64,000 nt of DNA, taken from NCBI RefSeq assembly GCF_030285625.1, contig NZ_CP127294.1:4622501-4686500 (forward strand). Reading direction: 5' to 3'. Source of the stretch: Amycolatopsis sp. 2-15 (GTDB lineage: Bacteria > Actinomycetota > Actinomycetes > Mycobacteriales > Pseudonocardiaceae). The notes below the pieces were generated by a model, which saw nothing but the letters and a program-made list of their open reading frames with translations, was not told the DNA's origin and ran no database searches. This document shows, piece after piece, positions 23,870 through 32,369 of the stretch (position 1 is the stretch's first letter; every line of letters starts with the position of its first letter). Made by a program: the position numbers and the translations under genes.

Positions 23870-24363
23870 GACGGGATCACGTTGATGATCTGTTTCCGGT
23901 TGGGGATCAGCACGATGGTGTTTTCCTGATCCGGCTGGACCCGTGCGTGGAGAGCGTCGGGGAGCAGGGGACGGCGGAGGCCGTCGAAGCGGGCCCAGTA
24001 GTACGGATTGTTGCCTCGGCTGCGTTCGGTGTAGACGAGGATCGGGTAGCGCTCTGCCGGGGGGAGCGGGCGGTGCTCCTCGGCGTCGTGGGTGTAGCCG
24101 GTGAAGGTCACCACCTTGCCGCGCCGGACGATGCTGAGCCGGTAGAGGCAGTAGCCGGCGCACAACGCCAAGCCGACACCGATCGCCACTGCGGCGACGG
24201 TGATGTCGATGGTGCCGTAGGGCAGCGTGGCGAGGGCGAGGATGCCGATCGCGAACACGATCACCACGAGCCAGAAGACGATGTTGATGACGGCCCAGCG
24301 CTGGGCGGGATGAAGTCGGCCGTCGCGGGTGAAGCGGTCGACTTCCGCCTGATCGGCTTTCAC
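23866..24363 (-). CDS. Two-helix membrane protein, second of three tandem paralogues
   Basis: Encodes 165 aa, unrecognised. It has the same plan as its neighbours: KADQAEVDRFTRDGRLHPAQ, two membrane helices, GKVVTFTGYTHDAEEHRPLP, a GNNPYYWARFDGLRRP segment and the ending ENTIVLIPNRKQIINVI. GTGA overlaps on both sides indicate one translationally coupled operon. It is closest to the downstream copy, so that pair probably arose by the more recent duplication. Confidence 0.8.
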   Translation of the reverse strand: MKADQAEVDRFTRDGRLHPAQRWAVINIVFWLVVIVFAIGILALATLPYGTIDITVAAVAIGVGLALCAGYCLYRLSIVRRGKVVTFTGYTHDAEEHRPLPPAERYPILVYTERSRGNNPYYWARFDGLRRPLLPDALHARVQPDQENTIVLIPNRKQIINVIPS

Positions 24364-24860
24364 GAGGGGATGACGTTGACGATCACCTTGCCGTTGGGGG
24401 TGAGGCAGATCGTGTTCTCGTGCTCGGGGTGGAACTTGGCGTGGACGTCGTGGTCGATGGACCTTCTGAGGCCGTTGAAAGCGACAGTGTGCATCGGGTT
24501 GCCGCCCTGGCTTTTGATTGTGTAAAGCAGGATCGGGTAGTTCTTCGGCAGCGGTCGGCTCAGCGCGGCGTCGTGCGTGAAGCCCGTAAAGGTCGTGATC
24601 GTGCCTTTGCGTAGGAAGAGCAGACGGCGTACGCAGAAGGCCAGGAGCAGCAGCATGATGACGATGACCGGGACGGCGAACATGTAGCCGTACCCCTCTT
24701 GGTAGCCGGGAATGCGCACCAGTGCGTAGACACCGGCGACGAGGAGGACCACGGCGAACCAGAAGTTAAATTCGAGCACCTTGCGCCACTGTGAGGGGTG
24801 GAGCCGGCCCTCGCGGTTGAAGCGGTTGACTTCGGCCTGGTCCACGTTCTTGTCGCTCAC
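24360..24860 (-). CDS. Two-helix membrane protein, first of three tandem paralogues
   Basis: Encodes 166 aa, unrecognised. It is the most divergent of the three: N-terminus SDKNVDQAEVNRFNREGRLHPSQW, two membrane helices, FTGFTHDAALSRPLPKNYPILLY, GGNPMHTVAFNGLRRS, and the ending ENTICLTPNGKVIVNVI. The GTG start overlaps the stop of the 417-aa type VII substrate candidate by 4 nt (GTGA), so the two are translated together. Conservation of the soluble C-terminal part suggests it binds a partner. Confidence 0.8.
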   Translation of the reverse strand: MSDKNVDQAEVNRFNREGRLHPSQWRKVLEFNFWFAVVLLVAGVYALVRIPGYQEGYGYMFAVPVIVIMLLLLAFCVRRLLFLRKGTITTFTGFTHDAALSRPLPKNYPILLYTIKSQGGNPMHTVAFNGLRRSIDHDVHAKFHPEHENTICLTPNGKVIVNVIPS

Positions 24861-26110
24861 TCGGGCTTTTCCTCGCTGCCGCCTTCGGGCGCGCCGGCCT
24901 TCTCGCCTTCGCCGCCTTCGGACTCTTCCTTGTGTTCTTCCTCGTAGGCTTCGGATCCTTCGTGGTAGCGATCGGCTTGCTCGTTCGCCTGCCGACGTGC
25001 TTCGGTGCCGACGCCGAGAGTGTCCGCGTCCTTCCAATCCGGAACCCCGTCGCCCTTCCCCCACTCCGAGGGCTTGAGGAAGCTGCGGCCGTCTTCGGAG
25101 TACTTCTCACCGAACTTCGTTTCGCTCTCGGTCTTCGGGAAGAGCTTGTCCGCCGTGCCTTCCTTCCACCCCTCCGCGCGTTCGGCGGCAGTCTTGGCGT
25201 GGGCGGCGTCCTTGAGTTCGCCGCCCTTCTTCTCGAGGTTCACCGCGGCGTCGAGGCTCTTGTCGGAGATCTTGTCGGCGACCTTGCCGAGCTTCTGGAG
25301 CGCCTTGGACGCTTCCTCGATGGCGCCCTTGGCCTTGCCGGCGCTCTCGGCGAGCTTGTCGAGCTTCGCGACGACCTGCGCGATCCGGCTGCTGATCTTC
25401 TCCGCGAGGATGCCGCCCTCGACGAGAGTGTCGGCGATGAAGGCGGCGATCGTGCCGCCGAACGTGCACCACGACGCGGCGAGGGCGGCTAGCGCCTTGA
25501 TGATCAGTTCGCCGACGAACGACGAGATCATGTCGCGGATCAGCCCGCGTTCGGTACCGACGAGCGCGCCCGCGACGTTCATCGCGCCCGAGGCGCCCGT
25601 GGCCTGCCCTGCGGCGCCTCGAAGGACCGCGACGTAACCCTGCGCCGACTTCTGGTAGGCCTGGCCACCCGAGCCCTGGAAGTCGGGTGCCACTTTCGCG
25701 GCGGCCTGCTCGTACTGGTCCGCGCTCGCCGAGAGCTGCTTGGAGATGTTCGTCCAGGTCACGGCCTTGGCGGTGATCTCCTCGGGGTTACCCGCGAGCT
25801 TGTCGAGGCCCTCCTTGAGGAAGCTGATGTGTTCGATCAGCCAGCCGACCCCGGCGCTCGCCAGCGAGCCGAGCGGGTCCATCGCCATACCCAGCAGGTC
25901 GAGACCGTCGGTGGCGACGTCCATGCCGAAGTTGAGCCAGTCACCGTTGCGAAAATCGGTGATCGACGAGGCCGCGTCGCTGAAGATGCCGCTGCCCGCG
26001 TACTGAGCGTTGAGGTTGTCCAACTCGTTGCTCGACGAACCCATCTGGGTCATGAGCCCGCTCGTCGGCTCCGTGGTCGCGACCAGCGGGTTCTCCTGCG
26101 TCTCGGTCAT
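24857..26110 (-). CDS. WXG-like type VII secretion substrate candidate
   Basis: Encodes 417 aa. An alpha-helical N-terminal region of about 300 residues includes a WXG100-like turn (DFQGSGGQAYQKSAQGY, with Phe in place of Trp) and hydrophobic helices around 190-230. A Lys/Ala-rich coiled-coil-like stretch follows, then a charged C-terminus rich in Glu/Gly (EEEHKEESEGGEGEK). I see no known toxin domain. The start overlaps the EspC-like gene upstream (ATGA). The context suggests a type VII cargo or its carrier; a cytosolic role is not excluded. Confidence 0.7.
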   Translation of the reverse strand: MTETQENPLVATTEPTSGLMTQMGSSSNELDNLNAQYAGSGIFSDAASSITDFRNGDWLNFGMDVATDGLDLLGMAMDPLGSLASAGVGWLIEHISFLKEGLDKLAGNPEEITAKAVTWTNISKQLSASADQYEQAAAKVAPDFQGSGGQAYQKSAQGYVAVLRGAAGQATGASGAMNVAGALVGTERGLIRDMISSFVGELIIKALAALAASWCTFGGTIAAFIADTLVEGGILAEKISSRIAQVVAKLDKLAESAGKAKGAIEEASKALQKLGKVADKISDKSLDAAVNLEKKGGELKDAAHAKTAAERAEGWKEGTADKLFPKTESETKFGEKYSEDGRSFLKPSEWGKGDGVPDWKDADTLGVGTEARRQANEQADRYHEGSEAYEEEHKEESEGGEGEKAGAPEGGSEEKPE

Positions 26111-26430
26111 GCCGGGAGCTCCTTGCCGAACGAGTTGACCTTGTCCTTCGTGTTCTGTTCGTTCGTGTCGTAGTGGTCGTGGGCTTGCTGGAGCTTGTCG
26201 GCGATGCCGTCGGCGCACGTAGCGACCAGGCCGATGAACTCCGTCGCCGACGAGAGGTACGTCTGCAACGGGAGAGCGAACACCTGTCCGACGATGCCGA
26301 ACGCCCAGTCGTTCAAGGCCTGACCGGACGCCGTCGCGTCGGCGGCGGTGTGGACTCCGCCCGCGATGTCCTGCACCTCACCCTTGTGCGTCTGCAACGC
26401 CGTGAGATTCACCTGCTGCGTGCCTGCCAT
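26107..26430 (-). CDS. EspC/DUF2580-like type VII secretion target
   Basis: Encodes 107 aa, all helical, without a signal peptide. Length and pattern (VNLTALQTHKGEVQDIAGGVHTAAD and a central WAFGIVG) fit the EspC-like ESX targets. Near the C-terminus the sequence YDTNE matches the YxxxD/E secretion signal of mycobacterial type VII substrates. It is coupled to the YbaB-like gene upstream (TGATG) and to the 417-aa gene downstream (ATGA). No ESX core component (EccC, EccB, EccD) is visible in the window. Confidence 0.75.
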   Translation of the reverse strand: MAGTQQVNLTALQTHKGEVQDIAGGVHTAADATASGQALNDWAFGIVGQVFALPLQTYLSSATEFIGLVATCADGIADKLQQAHDHYDTNEQNTKDKVNSFGKELPA

Positions 26431-26975
26431 CAGTAGCCCCTCCCCAGGATCGAGCCGCCGTTGTAGTAGTCGTCGTCATCGGAGGGGTCGGCCGGGGGCC
26501 GGGCCGGGCGCGAAGGCCGGGCCGGGGGCGCGGGCGGGGCCGGAGGAGCCGGCGGCCGAGGCGGAGCAGGCGGCGGTGCTCCACCATCCTCATCCCGATT
26601 GAAGAATTGTCGCGTTTCCGGCTGCGCCGGCGTCTCCTCGGGCACTTCCGGGGTGGGAATCTGCTCGTCGAGGAATTTCATCGCGTCGCTGTTTTCGCCG
26701 ATGAGCGGGGCCATGATGGCGTGCAGTTGCTGGGCCGCCTGGGCCTGGGCGCGGTGCGCCGTGGCGACGACGGCGGCGGCGAGCGCGCTGCGGCTGATCT
26801 CGTCGGCGCGGGGGCCGAAGCTGAGCTGCTGCAGGGCTCCGCTCGTGTTCACGGTGACGGTGACCGCGCCGTCGTTGCTCGTCGCCGTGGCGGCGACGCG
26901 CTTGAGGCGCTCCTGGGCCTCCGCGGCTCGCTGTCCGATTTCGGCGATTTCGGGTGCGCGCCCGTTATTGTCCAC
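26430..26975 (-). CDS. YbaB/EbfC-family nucleoid-associated-like protein with proline-rich tail
   Basis: Encodes 181 aa. The first 100 residues resemble the YbaB/EbfC fold (VTVTVNTSGALQQLSFGPRADEISRSALAAAVVATAHRAQAQAAQ). The C-terminus is a low-complexity Pro/Ala/Arg run followed by an acidic DDDDYYNGG segment. YbaB-like genes often head type VII target clusters in Pseudonocardiales; there they are better seen as cluster components than as chromosome-organising proteins. The GTG at 26975 has GAGGG 5-6 nt upstream. Confidence 0.8.
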   Translation of the reverse strand: MDNNGRAPEIAEIGQRAAEAQERLKRVAATATSNDGAVTVTVNTSGALQQLSFGPRADEISRSALAAAVVATAHRAQAQAAQQLHAIMAPLIGENSDAMKFLDEQIPTPEVPEETPAQPETRQFFNRDEDGGAPPPAPPRPPAPPAPPAPPARPSRPARPPADPSDDDDYYNGGSILGRGY

Positions 26976-27080
26976 GACTGCCCTCGGCTCTTGGGGATCC
27001 ACCACGTTCTTCTGAGGCAGCAAACCGGTTAACGGTTCCCCTAGCAAGCGAAGATTTGATTTGTCCGGTTCGCCGTTATT

Positions 27081-27097
27081 AATGGCTATTTGCCATT
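27081..27097. promoter_or_regulatory. Inverted repeat in AT-rich divergent intergenic region
   Basis: AATGGC (27081-27086) and GCCATT (27092-27097) flank TATTT. It lies in a strikingly AT-rich stretch (about 27030-27115) upstream of the type VII cassette, where an operator or silencing by an Lsr2-like protein could occur. AACCG and CGGTT arms at about 27024-27038 form a second small palindrome. Confidence 0.35.
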
Positions 27098-27224
27098 CAT
27101 TTACCTTGAAGCAGTGGTCACCCGCAGGCGGCCGAGACACCACCGTGTCCGCGGGGTTGAGCGCCGGGCACTCAGGCTTCCGTAAACTCGTTGTGAGTAG
27201 CGGGTCGAAAGCAGGGAGGTGCCG

Positions 27225-28250
27225 GTGGCGAACACGGACGAGCGTCGCTTCGAGGTGCTGCGCGCGATCGTGGCCGACTACGTCTCGAACCAGGAGCCGG
27301 TCGGTTCCAAGACGATCGTCGAGCGGCACAACCTGGGCGTTTCGAGCGCGACCGTGCGTAACGACATGGCCGCGCTCGAGGAAGAGGGGTACATCACCCA
27401 GCCGCACACGAGCGCGGGGCGGATCCCCACGGACAAGGGCTACCGGCTGTTCGTGGACAAGCTCTCGGAGATCAAACCGCTCTCGGCGGCCGAGCGGCGG
27501 GCGATCACGTCGTTCCTCGACTCGGGCACGGACCTCGACGACGTGCTGCGCCGGTCGGTGCGGCTGCTCGCGCAGCTGACCCGGCAGGTCGCGGTGGTGC
27601 AGTACCCGATGCTGACCAACGCGGCGGTGCGCCACCTCGAGGTGGTCCCGCTCACGCCGGCGCGGCTCATGCTCGTGCTCATCACCGACTCGGGCCGGGT
27701 GGACCAGCGCACGGTCGACCTCGGCGACGTGCTCACCGAGGAGAACGTGCTGCGCCTGCGGACCGTGCTCAACGGCGCCCTGGCCGGGCGCCGGCTCGTC
27801 GAGGCGGCCGTGCGGGTGGCCGAGCTGCCCGAAGTGGCGCCGAACGAGCTGCGCGACAGCCTCACCCGCATCTGCACGGTGCTGGTCGAGTCGCTGGTCG
27901 AGCACCCGGAGGAACGCCTGGTGCTGGGCGGCACGGCCAACCTCACCCGCAACGTCGCGGACTTCCCCGGGTCGCTGCGCCAGGTCCTCGAAGCGCTCGA
28001 GGAGCAGGTGGTCGTGCTCAAGCTGCTGGCCGCGGCTCGCAACCCCGGTGCGGTGACGGTCCTCATCGGCGAGGAAAATGAAGACGAGCAGATGCGCAGC
28101 ACCTCGGTCGTGTCGATCGGCTACGGCCGGGACGACATGCTGCTGGGAGGCATGGGCATCGTCGGACCCACCCGGATGGACTACCCGGGCACCATCGCGG
28201 CCGTCCGCGCGGTGGCCAACTACGTGGGGCAGATCCTGTCCGGCCGCTGA
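27225..28250 (+). CDS. hrcA: Heat-inducible transcription repressor HrcA
   Basis: Encodes 341 aa. The N-terminal winged helix ([28 protein letters not shown], then [35 protein letters not shown]) and the C-terminal GAF-like domain ([41 protein letters not shown]) are complete. HrcA represses class I heat-shock genes through CIRCE. I found no good CIRCE in the upstream region. GTG 27225 is preferred over GTG 27219 because GGGAGG sits 5 nt before it. dnaJ follows after 36 nt. Confidence 0.95.
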   Translation: MANTDERRFEVLRAIVADYVSNQEPVGSKTIVERHNLGVSSATVRNDMAALEEEGYITQPHTSAGRIPTDKGYRLFVDKLSEIKPLSAAERRAITSFLDSGTDLDDVLRRSVRLLAQLTRQVAVVQYPMLTNAAVRHLEVVPLTPARLMLVLITDSGRVDQRTVDLGDVLTEENVLRLRTVLNGALAGRRLVEAAVRVAELPEVAPNELRDSLTRICTVLVESLVEHPEERLVLGGTANLTRNVADFPGSLRQVLEALEEQVVVLKLLAAARNPGAVTVLIGEENEDEQMRSTSVVSIGYGRDDMLLGGMGIVGPTRMDYPGTIAAVRAVANYVGQILSGR

Positions 28251-28286
28251 CGGCCCGGACAGAGCAGAAGGAGAAGGCAGAAAAAC

Positions 28287-29453
28287 GTGGCGAGGGACTA
28301 CTACGGGATCCTCGGGGTGGCCAAGAACGCGTCGGATCAGGAGATCAAGCGCGCGTACCGCAAGCTGGCCCGTGAGCTGCACCCCGACGTGAACCCGTCG
28401 GAGGACGCGCAGCACAAGTTCGGCGAGGTGACCACCGCCTACGAGGTGCTCTCCGACCCGCAGAAGCGCAAGATCGTCGACCTCGGCGGCGACCCGATGG
28501 ATTCGGGCGCGCGCGGCGGTGGTGGCGGCGACCCGTTCGCCGGCTTCGGCGGGCTCGGCGACATCATGGACGCGTTCTTCGGCGCCGCCGGCGGTGGTGG
28601 CGGAGGCCGCGGCCGGGGACCGCGCAGCCGCGTGCAGCCGGGCTCCGATGCGCTGATCCGCCTCGCGCTCACGCTCGAGGAGTGCGCCACCGGCGCCGAC
28701 CGCGAGATCACCGTCGACACGGCCGTGGTCTGCGACCTGTGCCGAGGCGCGGGCACCGCGGAGGGCACCACCACCAAGACGTGCGACACCTGCGGTGGCG
28801 CCGGTGAGGTGCAGTCGGTGCAGCGCTCGTTCCTCGGCCAGGTCGTCACGGCCCGCCCGTGCCCGGTCTGCCGTGGTTTCGGCGAGGTCATCCCCGACCC
28901 GTGCCGCCAGTGCGGCGGCGACGGGCGCATCCGCGCGCGCCGCAACGTCACGGCGAAGATCCCGCCGGGCGTCGGTGACGGCATGCGTATCCGGCTCTCC
29001 GGCCAGGGTGAGGTCGGCCCCGGCGGCGGCCCCGCGGGCGACCTGTACGTGGAGATCGACGAGCTGCCCCACGAGGTGTTCGTGCGCGAGGGCAACGAGC
29101 TGCACTGCAACTTCCGCATCCCGATGACCACGGCGGCGCTCGGCGCGACCGTGCCGATCAGCACGCTCGTCGACGGCGACTACGAGCTCGACGTCGAGCC
29201 CGGCACCCAGCCCAACACCGAGCTCGTGCTCACCGGCAAGGGCATGCCGCGGCTGCGCTCCTCCGGGCGCGTCGACGGCCGCGGTGACCTCCACGTGCAC
29301 ATCGACGTGGTGGTGCCGACCAAGCTCGACGAGGCGCAGCGCGACCTGCTCGTGGAGCTGGCCCAGCAGCGCGGCGAAGAGGTGCCCACGCTGGCGTCCA
29401 ACGGCAGCAAGCACGGCGGCCTGTTCTCCAAGCTGCGCACGAAGCACCGCTGA
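28287..29453 (+). CDS. dnaJ: Chaperone protein DnaJ (DnaJ2)
   Basis: Encodes 388 aa. It has a J-domain with H32-P33-D34, a Gly/Phe-rich region with GGGGG runs, four CXXCXGXG zinc repeats ([32 protein letters not shown]) and the C-terminal peptide-binding domain. It stimulates DnaK ATPase and delivers unfolded clients. Linkage to hrcA instead of dnaK-grpE marks it as the DnaJ2 paralogue of actinobacteria. The GTG at 28287 has GAAGGAGAAGG upstream. Confidence 0.96.
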   Translation: MARDYYGILGVAKNASDQEIKRAYRKLARELHPDVNPSEDAQHKFGEVTTAYEVLSDPQKRKIVDLGGDPMDSGARGGGGGDPFAGFGGLGDIMDAFFGAAGGGGGGRGRGPRSRVQPGSDALIRLALTLEECATGADREITVDTAVVCDLCRGAGTAEGTTTKTCDTCGGAGEVQSVQRSFLGQVVTARPCPVCRGFGEVIPDPCRQCGGDGRIRARRNVTAKIPPGVGDGMRIRLSGQGEVGPGGGPAGDLYVEIDELPHEVFVREGNELHCNFRIPMTTAALGATVPISTLVDGDYELDVEPGTQPNTELVLTGKGMPRLRSSGRVDGRGDLHVHIDVVVPTKLDEAQRDLLVELAQQRGEEVPTLASNGSKHGGLFSKLRTKHR

Positions 29454-29456
29454 GCC

Positions 29457-30209
29457 GTGCCCGACACCACGCTGCCGGTCTTCCTCGCCACCGCTGTGCC
29501 CGACCGCGGCTCGGCCGTGCTCGACGGTGAGGAAGCCCGGCACGCCGCCACCGTGCGCCGGCTGCGCGTGGGGGAGCAGCTCGTGCTCTCCGACGGCGCC
29601 GGCGCCATGGCCCGCTGCACCGTCGACGCGGTGCAGGCCGGGCGAGACGCCTCCCTCACCCTGACGGTCGTCGAACGCTGGACCGAGGAGCCGCCGGCGC
29701 TGCGCGTCCACGTCGCGCAGGCGCTGGCCAAAGGCGACCGCGGTGAGCTGGCCGTGGAGCTCGCCACCGAGGCGGGCGCCGACGCGATCGTGCCGTGGCG
29801 CGCCGCCCGCAGCGTCGCGAAGTGGGAAGACGGCACGCGCGGCGACAAGGCACTGGCCCGCTGGCGCGCGACCGCCCGCGCCGCCGCCAAACAAGCCCGC
29901 CGCGCGCACGTGCCCGAGGTGATCGAGCCCGTCGGCACCCGCGAGCTCGCCCAGCTGGCCGCCACGATGTCCCGCACGCTCGTGCTGGAATCCGGCGTGA
30001 CCAGCCGCCTCACGGAGATCGACCTCCCCGACACCGGCGACATCCTGCTCGTCGTCGGCCCCGAAGGCGGCATCACCGACGAAGAGCTGACCACGCTCGA
30101 AGCCGCCGGCGCCACCACCGTGCGCCTCGGCCCGACTGTGCTGCGCACCTCCACCGCGGCCGCCGTCGCCCTCGGCGCCCTCGGCGCGCTGACCGGCCGC
30201 TGGAAGTGA
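29457..30209 (+). CDS. rsmE: 16S rRNA (uracil(1498)-N(3))-methyltransferase
   Basis: Encodes 250 aa of the SPOUT family. An N-terminal PUA-like part (ARHAATVRRLRVGEQLVLSDG) precedes the SAM-binding trefoil knot with VVGPEGGITDEEL and LRLG-type TVRLGPTVLRTSTAA. It methylates N3 of U1498 in the small ribosomal subunit. It starts 3 nt after the dnaJ stop, so they share a transcript with hrcA. Confidence 0.95.
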   Translation: MPDTTLPVFLATAVPDRGSAVLDGEEARHAATVRRLRVGEQLVLSDGAGAMARCTVDAVQAGRDASLTLTVVERWTEEPPALRVHVAQALAKGDRGELAVELATEAGADAIVPWRAARSVAKWEDGTRGDKALARWRATARAAAKQARRAHVPEVIEPVGTRELAQLAATMSRTLVLESGVTSRLTEIDLPDTGDILLVVGPEGGITDEELTTLEAAGATTVRLGPTVLRTSTAAAVALGALGALTGRWK

Positions 30210-30429
30210 CCCGGGAACACCGAAGCGGCCACATTTTGCGGCGAGTCATGGCGCGATCACACTCCGAGCAGCTACGCTCGTCACCAACGCGCAACAAGTT
30301 TCGGCGCGCCACTGGGTGGGTAACCCCCGATGGCGCGTACCCGAAGAACCCCGCCGGGCACCTCCCCCCTCGGTCCGGCGGCGCCGCGGCGGCGCGGTGG
30401 GCCGACCCCCAGGGCCCACCGCCCCCGCG

Positions 30430-30494
30430 GCATCTCCTCGTCGTCGGTTGTCTTCGTAGATCCTTTGGATCTTCTTCGCCATCCGAGGAGATGC
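30430..30494. repeat. Nested inverted repeat element
   Basis: Outer arms GCATCTCCTCG (30430-30440) and CGAGGAGATGC (30484-30494) are perfectly complementary. Inside them is a second palindrome, AGATCC (30458-30463) and GGATCT (30467-30472). The layout resembles a REP-like or mobile palindromic element. Confidence 0.6.
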
Positions 30495-30501
30495 GTATCG
30501 T

Positions 30502-30520
30502 CCGGGGGCCGAGCCCCCGG
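30502..30520. terminator. GC-rich hairpin
   Basis: CCGGGGGC (30502-30509) and GCCCCCGG (30513-30520) form an 8-bp stem with a 3-nt loop. It could end the hrcA-dnaJ-rsmE transcript, although there is no T-tract. Confidence 0.4.
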
Positions 30521-30530
30521 AGCCCCGACG

Positions 30531-30766
30531 GTGCGGTCGGTGGCTATGTCTGCGTGGTTGGGGAGGGCGCTGGAGTTCCGAGGGTGCGGTCGGTGGCCGT
30601 GTCTGCGTGGTTGGGGAGGGCGCTGGAGTTCCGAGGGTGCGGTCGGTGGCCGTGTCTGCGTGGTCGGGGAGGGCGCTGGAGTTCCGAGGGTGCGGTCGGT
30701 GGCCGTGTCTGCGTGGTTGGGGAGGGCGCTGGAGTTCCGAGGGTGCGGTCGGTGGCCGTGTCTGCA
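30531..30766. repeat. 53-bp tandem repeat, four full copies and a partial fifth
   Basis: Copies begin with GTGCGGTCGG at 30531, 30584, 30637, 30690 and 30743, exactly 53 bp apart. They differ at only a few positions (for example GTGGTTGGGG or GTGGTCGGGG). Because 53 is not a multiple of three, no single repeat peptide is preserved, which argues against a coding role. Confidence 0.95.
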
Positions 30767-30842
30767 GGGTCGGCCAGGACCTCCGGGGCCCCGCGGTGCG
30801 GTGGGCGCCGATCATGGCGGGGTGGCTTTGTAGGGTGGGCGC

Positions 30843-31199
30843 ATGAGTGATGCGGAGACGTTGTTCGAGCGGATCATCGCCGGGGAGATTCCGGCGGACG
30901 TCGTGTACGAGGACGACAAGACGTTCGCGTTCAGGGACATTAATCCGCAGGCCAAGGTGCACGTGCTGGTGGTGCCGAAGAAGCGCTTCCGCAACGTGGG
31001 CGAGCTGGCCGCTTCGGATCCGGAGCTGCTGAGCGCGGTGGTGCTCAGCGCCCGCAAGGTGGCGGAGCTCGAGGGCATCGCGGAGTCCGGGTACCGCGTG
31101 GTGTTCAACACCGACGGCGACGCGGGACAGACGGTGTTCCACGTCCACGCGCATGTGCTGGGCGGGGAGCAGCTCGGATTGTTCGGGCGCCACGCCTAA
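30843..31199 (+). CDS. HIT domain protein (HINT-like nucleotide hydrolase)
   Basis: Encodes 118 aa. The histidine-triad motif HVHAHVLGG lies near residues 99-107, and the N-terminus has FERIIAGEIPADVVYEDD typical of HINT proteins, which hydrolyse purine nucleoside phosphoramidates. Short, cytosolic and complete. It precedes phoH and ybeY in the conserved block. Confidence 0.94.
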   Translation: MSDAETLFERIIAGEIPADVVYEDDKTFAFRDINPQAKVHVLVVPKKRFRNVGELAASDPELLSAVVLSARKVAELEGIAESGYRVVFNTDGDAGQTVFHVHAHVLGGEQLGLFGRHA

Positions 31200-31289
31200 A
31201 CCGACCTGCGGTGGAGAGTCGCGAGCAAGTAGCATCGGCAACGTCAGAAGTCCGTCAGGCGAAGCAGCAGAAAGCAGGCCAGAGGCCAC

Positions 31290-32369
31290 GTGGCCGGAAC
31301 CGCACAGGGTGGAGCCGCCCGACCCGACGCCACCGCCGGCAAGGCGGCGCAGTCGAAGAACGAGGACGCCACCCCCGTGGCCCAGTCCCGCTTCCCCATC
31401 CCCGAAGCCGCCGTGCTGAGCCTGCTCGGCTCGCGTGACGAGAACCTGCGCGTCGCCGAGGAGCTCCTCGCCGCCGACGTGCACGTCCGCGGCAACGAAG
31501 TGACTCTCACCGGCGCGCCCGCCGACGTGGCGTTCGCCGAACGCGTCTTCGCCGACCTCGTGCAGCTCGCCACCGGCGGCCAGCAGGTCGGCCCCGACAC
31601 GGTGCGCCGCACCATCGGCATGCTGTCCTCCGGCGACGCTTCCCCGGCCGAGGTCCTGAGCCTCAACATCGTCTCCCGCCGCGGCAAGACGATCCGGCCC
31701 AAGACGCTCAACCAGAAGCGCTACGTCGACGCCATCGACAAGCACACCATCGTTTTCGGCATCGGCCCCGCCGGTACCGGCAAGACGTACCTCGCGATGG
31801 CCAAGGCCGTGCAGGCGCTGCAGGCCAAGCAGGTCACGCGCATCGTGCTGACGCGCCCGGCCGTCGAGGCGGGCGAGCGGCTCGGCTACCTGCCCGGCAC
31901 GCTCAACGAGAAGATCGACCCGTACCTGCGCCCGCTCTACGACGCGCTGCACGACATGGTCGAGCCCGAGTCGATCCCACGCCTCATGCAGGCGGGCACG
32001 ATCGAGATCGCGCCGCTGGCCTACATGCGCGGCCGCACGCTGAACGACGCCTTCATCATCCTCGACGAAGCCCAGAACACCACTCCCGAGCAGATGAAGA
32101 TGTTCCTCACGCGCCTCGGCATGGGCTCGAAGATCGTGGTCACCGGTGACGTCACGCAGGTCGACCTGCCCAACGGCCAGAAGAGCGGCCTGCGTGTGGT
32201 CCGCGACATCCTCGACGGTGTCAACGACCTGCACTTCGCCGAGCTGACCAGCCAGGACGTGGTGCGCCACCGGCTCGTCGGCGACATCGTCGACGCGTAC
32301 GAGAAGTGGCAGGCCGTGCAGGACGCCCAGGACCAGCAGCAGGGCGGCTGGAAGGGCAACCGCCGATGA
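31290..32369 (+). CDS. phoH: PhoH-family ATPase
   Basis: Encodes 359 aa. Walker A is GPAGTGKT (residues 159-166), and a [17 protein letters not shown] segment provides the Walker B-like site. An extra N-terminal region ([22 protein letters not shown]) is the KH-like domain usual in PhoH1 proteins. It is an RNA-linked ATPase of uncertain role. The GTG at 31290 is the first good start; the 3' end overlaps ybeY by ATGA. Confidence 0.94.
   Translation: MAGTAQGGAARPDATAGKAAQSKNEDATPVAQSRFPIPEAAVLSLLGSRDENLRVAEELLAADVHVRGNEVTLTGAPADVAFAERVFADLVQLATGGQQVGPDTVRRTIGMLSSGDASPAEVLSLNIVSRRGKTIRPKTLNQKRYVDAIDKHTIVFGIGPAGTGKTYLAMAKAVQALQAKQVTRIVLTRPAVEAGERLGYLPGTLNEKIDPYLRPLYDALHDMVEPESIPRLMQAGTIEIAPLAYMRGRTLNDAFIILDEAQNTTPEQMKMFLTRLGMGSKIVVTGDVTQVDLPNGQKSGLRVVRDILDGVNDLHFAELTSQDVVRHRLVGDIVDAYEKWQAVQDAQDQQQGGWKGNRR

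Larger units (their letters stand above)
30210..30842. other. 633-bp gene-free region with tandem repeats and hairpins
   Basis: Several overlapping frames cross this stretch, but they consist of repeat translation and have no recognisable protein. It contains, in order, nested inverted repeats (30430-30494), a GC hairpin (30502-30520) and a 53-bp tandem repeat (30531-30766). The promoter for the HIT gene presumably lies at its right end. Confidence 0.75.

Noticed and set aside
27160..27224. Possible CIRCE element before hrcA
   Set aside because: Only CACTC and GAGT fragments are present and their spacing is wrong for TTAGCACTC-N9-GAGTGCTAA.
26430..29909. 1159-codon minus-strand frame
   Set aside because: Only its last 181 codons (YbaB-like) are real; the rest is antisense to hrcA, dnaJ and rsmE.
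30531..30766. CRISPR array
   Set aside because: Units are contiguous 53-bp repeats without unique spacers, and no cas genes are in the window.
30330..30833. 167-codon frame through the 53-bp repeat
   Set aside because: The repeat length is not a multiple of three and several frames stay open, so the openness reflects base composition. No recognisable protein.
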